In this document: piece after piece, positions 1-6,510 of the stretch
How positions within the stretch are numbered: position 1 is the stretch's first letter
Layout of the letters: each line of letters opens with the position of its first letter
Assembly (NCBI GenBank): GCA_008933525.1
Contig: WBUV01000172.1
Span: 1 to 6,875, forward strand
Length of the DNA stretch: 6,875 nt
Reading direction: 5' to 3'
Source: Bacteroidales bacterium
GTDB lineage: Bacteria; Bacteroidota; Bacteroidia; Bacteroidales; Tenuifilaceae
The notes under the pieces: generated by a model
Seen by the model: only the letters and a program-made list of their open reading frames with translations
The model's database searches: none
What the model was told of the DNA's origin: nothing
Position numbers and translations under genes: made by a program

Positions 1-30
1 TACCTCTATAACCGTAAGTCATTATATGCG

Positions 31-55
31 AAAAAGCCCTCATTGAGGGCTTTTT
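31..55. terminator. Bidirectional intrinsic terminator
   Basis: A perfect inverted repeat (GCCCTC at 36-41, loop ATT, GAGGGC at 45-50) is flanked by five A on the left and five T on the right. Transcripts from either strand would therefore form a GC-rich stem followed by a U-tract. On the minus strand it lies about 43 bases beyond the stop codon of the SIR2-domain gene and should end that transcript. It could also end a plus-strand transcript entering from outside the window. It is the most convincing terminator in the window. Confidence 0.88.
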
Positions 56-98
56 GCTTATAATGATATTTAGAGAAGAAGAAAGGAGATGTTCTTAT

Positions 99-3000
99 TT
101 AGATTATCCAAATCTTTCTTATGTCATAAAACTCTTCTTTGTCTAAACAAATATCTTTCCATACAATTATATAGTTTGGAATTTCAACATTCATTATATC
201 ATAATGTTCCTTTAAGGCAACAGTTAATTTCGCTATCGACCTCTTAATAATTAGTTTATTGCTAATGTCGTCTAATGTATCTTCTTGTTGTATTTTAATT
301 CTGTTAATCAGATTTGTCAGGCCAATTTCTATATTTTCTAGGACATTTTGATTAATTAATTCTGTTTTTCTAACAACCAATTCTCTCATTACATTTATAT
401 ATACATCAATATTAATCGAATCATAACATTTAATATTTTCAGATATTGCTTGGATATGCTTTTCTGATTCGATATTTCTTTTTTCAGTTAATAATAATAT
501 AGCATTTAAACAATCAACAAGAATCTCTCTCGATGATGAAAAAATGCTTTTGTTTATTTCTAAATTAAGAGAATTTGGGTTGTCAGAGAAATATTCATAA
601 AAAGCAACTTTAACTTCTAAGTTTGATAAATTGTAATTAGGTAGTTCATTAATAACTCTGATAATTTCTTTTTTTTGCGCATTTACAATTAAATCAATAT
701 GTTTTGAAACAATATAGGATAAAATAGAAATTAAGTGTCTGAATCTTTTTTTAAACTCATTCACAATTGATCCGAAAATTGAATTATCATCCTCTTGTTT
801 CAACAGGAAATGTTTGTCAGAATCCCACCATTCTATTAGTTTTTTTATCAAGTCTTTTATTTCATCTTTATTCCAAGTATAATTGATTTTCAGATTAGTC
901 GTACCCAAAATATTAATTAAAATAGGGTAGTAGCCATCCATCATCTCAATACCATTTGAACTTTTGATAGATGCAATAGGAAAAGGGGTGCTAGCGATAT
1001 ATTTTTTCAATAATTTATACGGTTCAATATTGGAGGGATGGGGTAGATCTAAAAAAACAAAATTATCAAAGTTTGTATCAGTTGGGAATCCTGAGGAAGG
1101 ATCTTTCTTTTGCCATAAAAAATCACCAAGTTGATTAATCTGTTGCTTTGACAATAGATTCATTTCATATAAAAATATTAATCTCTTAATTGCGTCTTTA
1201 CGGCTAATTGGCGACTTCTTTCCAATTTCAAAATATTTATTTATAATAGAAGAGTCAATATCAATTTTTTGATTATTCTTAAGTTTTTTATTCTCAATTT
1301 TAATGTAATAGAAAGGGTCAATAAAACTGTCGCCAATACGATTTGACTCATCTAATATTGGGAATTCCATAAAAAACGGAATAAGGCCAAAAAGTTCTTG
1401 ATTAGAAAAGGATCGAATCAAACGCCTTGTTAGGCTAGAAACACCTTTATACTTATCTTTATAATCCGATTTATATATAGATTTGATGAAATCTAATAAA
1501 ATAAGTTTTGTTTCATAATTACATTTAACGCAAAGTCTTGATAAAATTTCAGGAAGAATGGTTGATAATGATATTGCAAAGCTTGAATTAATAAATGCAT
1601 CTCCTTTTGCAATTTCTTTTTCAGATTTTTTTAAAGTATTTAAATACTCTAAAGTTAAATCATTTACAAAATTGGAATTCATTTTAACTAAAGACTTTCT
1701 ACCAAAAATTGATTCAATTTCTTTTGTGTTCCCTATACGAACAAAAGAGGCAAAAGCCCAATAAGGAGAGTAATTTGAAATATATGTAACTGCATTTATC
1801 GCTATTTCTTTCCCAAAAGTAGTACCTGGCAACCTGAAAGGAATACCAATAACTTCAATATACCTAAGAAAAGAGTAAACTATTTGAGCATTTTTGTCTC
1901 CACCCAAATTTCTTGTAAGAGTTTGTGTGCCAATATCAAATCCAATCTTTTTTTCATTTTTTTTAAAATCAGGTATTTTTCTTTCTAATGCAATATTAAA
2001 GTAATCAAAATCAGCCCAAGGGTCACATTTGAATTCCGCTAATTTGTTCCATCGTTCTGTGTAATCTTTGTAATATTTCTCATCATTTTTAAAGTTTCGC
2101 CTGATGATATCTAAAGAACTCTTGACGTATTTAAGCATCTGAAGAATATATGCTTCCTGAGAAATGAACAAATAGTCAGATGAGATAGGAGATAAATTAA
2201 GTTTATTTCTTACAGTATTTAGTGATGCTTCAAGTATAATTTCCGCTTCACTCACTTCTCCTAGTTCTGCAAGAAGTCCGGCTCTTTTAGTTTCCCAGTA
2301 TGGAAGAGAGTTATCTATTGGCCAAGAATTGATTTCTTTTCTCAATTCAGCAATGTCTAGTAAAAAAAGTTGATATAAGCAACGTTCATAATGATAATTT
2401 GCAGATAATTCAGGATTTAGATTGGATTTGATCTTTTCAATTAGGCTAACTATTTCACCCCAGTCTTTATGAAATCCTTCTTCACGATAGAACCTCATCA
2501 TTGATATTAAAATTTCTAGCCAATAAATCGTTATTTTTTCCCAATCGAAATTGACATTATTCTTAGGGTTATATAATGAATGCTCAATTTCTAGTTTATT
2601 TGGAAAAGGATTATATTTAAATACAGTCCTTTGGTAATGTTTAATTAGATCATTAAAAATTGGTGTGAGACATTTTTCGATTCTCCAATTATATTCATAA
2701 AGTAATTCTATGTCTTTAGGTTGAGATATTTTATCTAATCGATTTATTATTTGGTAGTAATCTTCTGTATAGGAAAGTAATACTCTACGTCTATCTTCAG
2801 GGAGAATAATCCAATTTGGGTAAGCAGTTCTATTTTTTCTCCAATTTTCAATGATTTTTGAAATGTTTGAATTAATGTCTTTATCAAAATCGAAATGAAT
2901 AGTTATATTGTCATTAGGCCAATTTAGGCTCAGATCCTTTTTACCTTGTTCAGTTAAGAAATCTATAAATAAGTTTAATGCAATATTGTGATTGCCATCA

Positions 3001-3797
3001 ATTTCCTTACAATCACCTAGATTGATGGGGATGATATTTCTTTCTTCCAATAGTTTCTTTTGTCCGATTGAAAGATCTAGAACTCCTATTAAGAAAATTT
3101 TTGGAGAATTATCTTTACCTAAATTATCTCGAATCCAGCCAATCCATTTTAAAAAGTTGGGATCATCACCAGAAAACCCAATTAAGCATAATGTGTTTTC
3201 CAATAGTGATTGTTGGACAGTATTTACAAAAGGGGCAAAATCATTGGGATACTTTCTGTAATCTTCCTCTGAAATGATAAAAGGCCTTTCAGACGGGAAA
3301 CTGCCATGAAGCTTTATTATGCGAGGTCTAGTAGAGAGAACCAAGTCTTCTTTGTTTATTACTGTTTCGTATCTATGTTGCAACACTTTTTCTGCGGCTC
3401 TTTCCAATAATGTATCATAGTTTGTAGTAAAAACATCATTCCAAGGCAATTTAAGTGTTTTCTCATGTAGTTTAGAGGGTTGAAATTCTTTATCAGGTAT
3501 TTCTGATTTTAATATTTGATCTAATGTATTCCTTCCAAAGGCAGCCTGTACTTCATCTGCCAGTTTTAGTACATTTAAGTAATACGAATTTTTTGGGGTT
3601 GAGCCATATAGTTTTTCATATAAAGTATCACCAAGTTCATTCCAATTTGGAAATTTTTTTTTAGTTGATTCACTCTTTACGGCATTTTTACTAAATCCAG
3701 ATCCAATCATTATTGCTGCATGGCCAGACCACAATCGATTTGAGATTTCAAGTAAATAGGGTAAAATGTCTTTAGGTATTCTTTTTGTATCAATCAT
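99..3797 (-). CDS. SIR2-domain protein, probable DSR-like anti-phage NADase
   Basis: This 1232-residue protein has an N-terminal SIR2-like Rossmann domain (about residues 1-285) and a long, mostly helical C-terminal part. Visible SIR2 landmarks are GSGFS (32-36, nucleotide-binding loop), TTNYD (124-128), KLHG (162-165), GFSGDDPN (207-214) and a closing segment LLEERNIIPI (249-258). Asn126 and His164 occupy the places of the catalytic Asn/His pair of bacterial SIR2 NADases such as ThsA and DSR2, so the enzyme looks intact. Residues about 468-532 read like TPR helices (for example AGLLAELGEVSEAEIILEAS). A conserved-looking block with LYEMNLL, FLWQKK and LDLPHP lies at 876-920. I see no signal peptide, membrane segment or Walker A motif, so this is not an obvious SIR2-STAND (Avs) protein. 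Large single-gene SIR2 proteins of this plan (DSR1/DSR2) sense phage proteins through the C-terminal region and then deplete NAD+. That role is inferred here; assignment to DSR1, DSR2 or another subfamily is uncertain. The start is well fixed: an in-frame TAA directly precedes the ATG, and the next Met (30) would cut into the nucleotide-binding fold. No partner gene is adjacent. Confidence 0.85.
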   Translation of the reverse strand: MIDTKRIPKDILPYLLEISNRLWSGHAAIMIGSGFSKNAVKSESTKKKFPNWNELGDTLYEKLYGSTPKNSYYLNVLKLADEVQAAFGRNTLDQILKSEIPDKEFQPSKLHEKTLKLPWNDVFTTNYDTLLERAAEKVLQHRYETVINKEDLVLSTRPRIIKLHGSFPSERPFIISEEDYRKYPNDFAPFVNTVQQSLLENTLCLIGFSGDDPNFLKWIGWIRDNLGKDNSPKIFLIGVLDLSIGQKKLLEERNIIPINLGDCKEIDGNHNIALNLFIDFLTEQGKKDLSLNWPNDNITIHFDFDKDINSNISKIIENWRKNRTAYPNWIILPEDRRRVLLSYTEDYYQIINRLDKISQPKDIELLYEYNWRIEKCLTPIFNDLIKHYQRTVFKYNPFPNKLEIEHSLYNPKNNVNFDWEKITIYWLEILISMMRFYREEGFHKDWGEIVSLIEKIKSNLNPELSANYHYERCLYQLFLLDIAELRKEINSWPIDNSLPYWETKRAGLLAELGEVSEAEIILEASLNTVRNKLNLSPISSDYLFISQEAYILQMLKYVKSSLDIIRRNFKNDEKYYKDYTERWNKLAEFKCDPWADFDYFNIALERKIPDFKKNEKKIGFDIGTQTLTRNLGGDKNAQIVYSFLRYIEVIGIPFRLPGTTFGKEIAINAVTYISNYSPYWAFASFVRIGNTKEIESIFGRKSLVKMNSNFVNDLTLEYLNTLKKSEKEIAKGDAFINSSFAISLSTILPEILSRLCVKCNYETKLILLDFIKSIYKSDYKDKYKGVSSLTRRLIRSFSNQELFGLIPFFMEFPILDESNRIGDSFIDPFYYIKIENKKLKNNQKIDIDSSIINKYFEIGKKSPISRKDAIKRLIFLYEMNLLSKQQINQLGDFLWQKKDPSSGFPTDTNFDNFVFLDLPHPSNIEPYKLLKKYIASTPFPIASIKSSNGIEMMDGYYPILINILGTTNLKINYTWNKDEIKDLIKKLIEWWDSDKHFLLKQEDDNSIFGSIVNEFKKRFRHLISILSYIVSKHIDLIVNAQKKEIIRVINELPNYNLSNLEVKVAFYEYFSDNPNSLNLEINKSIFSSSREILVDCLNAILLLTEKRNIESEKHIQAISENIKCYDSINIDVYINVMRELVVRKTELINQNVLENIEIGLTNLINRIKIQQEDTLDDISNKLIIKRSIAKLTVALKEHYDIMNVEIPNYIIVWKDICLDKEEFYDIRKIWII

Positions 3798-3835
3798 TTA
3801 ATTAATATTTACATGATTATCAATATGATTTTATA

Positions 3836-3843
3836 CAAAATTA
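3836..3843 (-). promoter_or_regulatory. Possible Bacteroidetes -7 box for the SIR2 gene
   Basis: Read on the minus strand, this is TAATTTTG, matching the Bacteroidetes -7 consensus TAnnTTTG. It would place transcription initiation roughly 30 bases before the SIR2 start codon. No TTTG-like -33 element is visible at the expected 19-21 base spacing, and the box overlaps the T-tract of a hairpin. Such a match is easily found by chance in AT-rich DNA, so this is tentative. Confidence 0.22.
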
Positions 3844-3878
3844 AAAAAATAATGATTAGGTTTTGGATTATAATCATT
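3843..3878 (-). terminator. AT-rich hairpin plus T7 tract, terminator or leader attenuator
   Basis: On the minus strand, AATGATTA (3878-3871) and TAATCATT (3858-3851) form a perfect 8-bp stem around a 12-base loop. An A and seven consecutive T (3849-3843) follow directly. The layout is that of an intrinsic terminator, but the stem has only one G-C pair, so its strength is doubtful. It lies 46 bases before the SIR2 start codon. It may act as a back-up terminator for cstA or as a leader element limiting SIR2 expression. Confidence 0.4.
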
Positions 3879-3962
3879 CTCTTTATGTAGTACTTTTTAC
3901 ATGAAATTAATTTTGAATAGCACCTTGATTTTAAGTTTTTTCCCTTGTAAGATAATAAGCAT

Positions 3963-3996
3963 AAAGGGAGAAATCTATTTAATGATCTCTCACTTT
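3963..3996 (-). terminator. Probable cstA terminator hairpin
   Basis: About 20 bases past the cstA stop, the minus-strand RNA can fold a 13-position stem. The arm AAAGUGAGAGAUC pairs with GAUUUCUCCCUUU, with twelve positions paired (one as G-U), one U-C mismatch, and the eight-base loop AUUAAAUA. The tail continues as UAUGCUUAUUAUC, which is U-rich but has no long uninterrupted run. Position right after the gene and stem length support a terminator; the weak tail lowers certainty. Confidence 0.5.
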
Positions 3997-4015
3997 ATTT
4001 GAAATGACAATTAAT

Positions 4016-5446
4016 TTAAGCCTTTTGCTTTTTAAGGAATAACCAAAACCCCACAATTCCTGCAATAACCGATAACCCTCCAAAGATATAACCAACTATA
4101 TGCGGGAGTTTAAATCCTTCAGGGGCAATAATTATATAGTTTGTAACAACTGCTGTCATAAACAAAGCAGGGATTAATGTTATGATGTAGAGTTTTTTCT
4201 CTTTTGCCAAATATACCGTAATAGCCCATAGAACTACAGTTGCTAAAACCTGGTTGCTCCAGAACATATATCGCCAAATAATATCGAATTTCACCTGTGT
4301 TAACGTAAAACCTATTATGAATAGTGGTAAACTAACCCAAATACGGTTGGTGAGTTTTTTTTGGGCTATTCTAAGGAAATCGGCAACAATTAGTCGAGCA
4401 CTGCGAAATGCGGTATCGCCAGTTGTAATTGGTGCAGCTACAACTCCAAGGATTGCAAGGATTCCTCCCACGTAGCCAAGGGTTGTGTTTGATATCTCTT
4501 TAACTATTATTGTTGCTTCGCCTTTGTAGCCTGCAATGGCATCGTTTAGGCCGTGAACTCCACCGTAAAAACTCATTCCAATGGCAGCCCAAATCAACGC
4601 AATTACTCCCTCTGTAACCATTGCCCCGTAAAAAACTCTCCGCCCGAGTTTCTCATTTTTTAGACAGCGTGCCATCATTGGGCTTTGGGTTGCGTGAAAA
4701 CCGCTTATTGCCCCACATGATATCGTTACAAATAGCATTGGGAATAGGGGATAAGCATCTGCATTACTTTTCATATTGGTGAAATTTCCCAGAGATAGTT
4801 CAGGAATATCAAAGGCATAACCTTCAAGGAAAATTGCGCCAACAATACCTAAAGCCATCACTAGTAGTGCAAGACCAAAAATTGGGTAAAATCTGCCGAT
4901 AATCTTATCGATAGGAAGTAAAGTTGCCATTACATAGTATGCAAGAATTATCCATACCCAAAAGTTTTTTGTTAATGCCTCTGGTGTTAATGCTGCAAGC
5001 AATGCTGCTGGGCCCGATATAAATGCTGCTCCAACCAAAATCATCAGTAGGAGAGTGAATCCACGCATAAACTGCTTAACGTTTAACCCTAGGTATTTTC
5101 CAATAATCTCTGGGATGCTAAGTCCGCCCATTCGGATTGAAATCATTCCTGAGAAGTAGTCGTGAACTGCTCCTGCAAAAATATTTCCAACTACAATCCA
5201 GAGAAAGGCAACAGGACCATACGCCGCACCAAGTACCGCTCCAACAATTGGGCCTAGACCTGCAATATTGAGGAACTGGATGAGAAATGCTTTCCACCAA
5301 GGCATTGGGATATAGTCGATTCCATCCTGCATTGTGTATGCTGGTGTTTGCTTACTGGAATCGGCTCCAAAAATGCGCTCAACAAATAATCCGTATGTAA
5401 AATAGCCGAGAATTAAGGCTATTATTGAGAATATAAATGTAAACAT
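4016..5446 (-). CDS. cstA: Carbon starvation protein A family transporter (short form)
   Basis: This 476-residue inner-membrane protein belongs to the CstA family. Characterised enterobacterial members are induced on nutrient limitation and take up pyruvate (CstA, BtsT) or have been linked to peptide uptake. Family landmarks are DGIDYIP (41-47), the IAGLGPIVGA loop (61-70), VGNIFAGAVHDYFSG (86-100), GFHATQSPMMARCL (249-262), PITTGDTAFRSARLIVAD (339-356) and FWSNQVLA (395-402). About 12-13 hydrophobic spans can be seen, for example near 3-22, 79-95, 128-153, 162-178, 187-208, 232-250, 272-294, 324-342, 370-386, 396-414, 420-440 and 449-471. It is much shorter than E. coli CstA (about 700 residues) but ends normally, so it looks like the complete short form found in Bacteroidetes and anaerobes rather than a truncation. 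The FGHHF motif that precedes IAG in the long form is replaced by FLIQFLN. No other in-frame ATG lies between an upstream in-frame TAA (5471-5473) and the chosen start. The gene is divergent from the acyltransferase. Its substrate here is not determined; pyruvate is the leading guess. Confidence 0.93.
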   Translation of the reverse strand: MFTFIFSIIALILGYFTYGLFVERIFGADSSKQTPAYTMQDGIDYIPMPWWKAFLIQFLNIAGLGPIVGAVLGAAYGPVAFLWIVVGNIFAGAVHDYFSGMISIRMGGLSIPEIIGKYLGLNVKQFMRGFTLLLMILVGAAFISGPAALLAALTPEALTKNFWVWIILAYYVMATLLPIDKIIGRFYPIFGLALLVMALGIVGAIFLEGYAFDIPELSLGNFTNMKSNADAYPLFPMLFVTISCGAISGFHATQSPMMARCLKNEKLGRRVFYGAMVTEGVIALIWAAIGMSFYGGVHGLNDAIAGYKGEATIIVKEISNTTLGYVGGILAILGVVAAPITTGDTAFRSARLIVADFLRIAQKKLTNRIWVSLPLFIIGFTLTQVKFDIIWRYMFWSNQVLATVVLWAITVYLAKEKKLYIITLIPALFMTAVVTNYIIIAPEGFKLPHIVGYIFGGLSVIAGIVGFWLFLKKQKA

Positions 5447-5480
5447 GGTTTGGTTTTTAGGGCAGTAAATTTAATTAATC

Positions 5481-5533
5481 TCTGAAAATGATTCATAAAT
5501 TAAACTAAATTGATGCAGATTGCTCATTTCAGA
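5481..5533. repeat. Imperfect inverted repeat between divergent promoters
   Basis: TCTGAAAATGA (5481-5491) and TCATTTCAGA (5524-5533) are inverted copies differing by a single extra A, separated by 32 bases. They lie in the 143-bp gap between cstA (minus) and the acyltransferase gene (plus), where both promoters must be. The arms could be paired binding sites for a regulator or could arise by chance. No clear TAnnTTTG box was found on either strand of this gap; the nearest plus-strand resemblance is TATATTTA at 5556-5563. Confidence 0.3.
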
Positions 5534-5589
5534 AAGAATTTGATTTTTTTTGGATTATATTTATTCAATATAAAAAATCGATTAATTCT

Positions 5590-6387
5590 ATGAAATATAT
5601 TGATGTAGAGAAAAGTATAGATGAAAGTAACTCAAAGTTTTTGAAAAAACTCCCTCGATTTGTCATTAAGTTTTTTATTTGGGTAGTACGCCAAGATGAG
5701 TTAAATAGAATACTAAATAAATATTCCGAAGAAATAGGTCTTCCTTTTCTACGTGCAATGATAAAGGAATTTAATCTTAACCTAGAGATTGAAGGACTAG
5801 AAAACCTTCCGGATAGTTCAAGGTGTATTTTTGTGGCTAACCATCCTTTTGGAATAATTGATGGGCTAATAATTACCCATATTGCCGGTGAGAAGTATGG
5901 TAGTTTGAAGGCAATTGGAAACGATGCTTTTATGATGGTTCCAAATCTTCGTCCACTAATTGCTGAAGTTAACGTTTTTGGCAAAAACTCAAAGCAGCAT
6001 GTAATGGCACTGGATGAACTGTATAGTTCCGACGTAACTATTACGCATTTCCCTGCCGGTGAAGTTTCAAGATTTTATCACGGAAAAGTTCAGGATTGCG
6101 ATTGGCAAAAAAGCTTTATATCAAAGGTTGTTACCAAAAAAAGAATAATTGTACCAATAAGGTTTTACGGTAGAAATTCTCGCCTCTTTTATACAATTTT
6201 CATTTTAAGAAGAATGCTTGGCATTAAGATGAATATTGAATTAATGCTTCTACCCCGAGAAATGTTTAGAAAGAGAAATAAAACTATTCGGGTGAAAATT
6301 GGAAAGCCAATCTCATACGAAACTTTTGATGATTCTAAAAATCACTATGATTGGGCGCAATGGGTGAAACAGGAGGTTTATAAATAA
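5590..6387 (+). CDS. PlsC-like lysophospholipid/glycerolipid acyltransferase
   Basis: This 265-residue protein has the acyltransferase fold of the LPLAT/PlsC family, which moves an acyl chain from acyl-ACP or acyl-CoA onto a lipid acceptor at the inner face of the cytoplasmic membrane. The catalytic block is NHPFGIID (84-91), with His85 and Asp91 as the presumed catalytic pair. Block III is FPAGEVSR (154-161), in the place of FPEGTRS of classic PlsC. VPI (188-190), GRNS (194-197) and GKPI (238-241) follow. The spacing is H-X5-D rather than the classic H-X4-D, as in the NHPLGGLDG-type acyltransferases of Bacteroidetes and the acyltransferase domains of aminolipid synthesis proteins. The acceptor could be lysophosphatidate or an N-acyl amino acid (GlsA/OlsA-like O-acylation), and sequence alone does not decide. 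Residues 20-34 are hydrophobic and probably peripheral to the membrane. No alternative ATG lies between the chosen start and the upstream in-frame stop at 5506-5508. No ribosome binding site is visible. No partner N-acyltransferase is adjacent. Confidence 0.85.
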   Translation: MKYIDVEKSIDESNSKFLKKLPRFVIKFFIWVVRQDELNRILNKYSEEIGLPFLRAMIKEFNLNLEIEGLENLPDSSRCIFVANHPFGIIDGLIITHIAGEKYGSLKAIGNDAFMMVPNLRPLIAEVNVFGKNSKQHVMALDELYSSDVTITHFPAGEVSRFYHGKVQDCDWQKSFISKVVTKKRIIVPIRFYGRNSRLFYTIFILRRMLGIKMNIELMLLPREMFRKRNKTIRVKIGKPISYETFDDSKNHYDWAQWVKQEVYK

Positions 6388-6425
6388 CAAAGCAAAGACT
6401 TTGGCTGTGAAGCCTTTGTTATGTT
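6384..6425 (+). terminator. Acyltransferase gene terminator hairpin
   Basis: ATAACAAAG (6384-6392) and CTTTGTTAT (6414-6422) form a perfect 9-bp stem that begins inside the acyltransferase stop codon. Within it, GGCT-GTGA-AGCC (6403-6414) can form a small GC-rich hairpin followed directly by the U-rich TTTGTTATGTT. The two folds share one base and could be alternatives. Position directly after the gene and the T-rich exit support termination of the plus-strand transcript before the next gene at 6511. Confidence 0.6.
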
Positions 6426-6510
6426 AACTATTAATATTAATTCAAATAATTACTATTTTTAGCAAAGCATATAAGTATCAAGGGAAATAAACGAAAAACT
6501 TTTTTAATAA

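Noticed and set aside
89..240. AAAGGAG directly before an ATG at 89 on the plus strand, a Shine-Dalgarno-like start.
   Set aside because: The site overlaps its own start codon at the wrong spacing, the short frame is antisense to the 3' end of the SIR2 gene, and the surrounding genes do not use such sites.
1801..1845. Walker A-like segment PGTTFGKE (residues 657-664) in the SIR2 protein, which would suggest a STAND/Avs-type NTPase.
   Set aside because: The spacing and final residue do not fit GxxxxGK[ST] (only three residues lie between G and GK, then Glu), and no Walker B or sensor motif follows at the expected distance.
1558..3277. Plus-strand open frames of 68, 89 and 69 codons (1558-1764, 2992-3261, 3068-3277) opposite the SIR2 gene, considered as possible antitoxin or partner genes.
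   Set aside because: They lie wholly antisense to a well-supported coding sequence, have no ribosome binding site or recognisable domain, and two overlap each other.
55..3962. Short matching words TGCTTAT (left of the SIR2 gene) and its inverse ATAAGCA (right, near 3956), considered as insertion-boundary repeats.
   Set aside because: Only about seven bases match, in very AT-rich DNA, with no extended similarity, no target duplication and no recombinase nearby.
4254..4475. A 73-codon plus-strand frame opposite cstA.
   Set aside because: It is antisense to conserved CstA signatures and has no independent support.
5118..5300. A 60-codon minus-strand frame inside cstA.
   Set aside because: It is an out-of-frame shadow of cstA, rich in Ser, Cys and Trp as expected for a shifted frame of a membrane protein.
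5565..5984. A 139-codon minus-strand open frame across the acyltransferase start.
   Set aside because: It is antisense to the acyltransferase, whose motifs are clear, and its translation shows no recognisable domain.
6430..6441. Perfect 12-base palindrome ATTAATATTAAT upstream of the regulator gene.
   Set aside because: It is pure A/T in an A/T-rich gap where such palindromes are expected by chance; no second copy or promoter context supports an operator.
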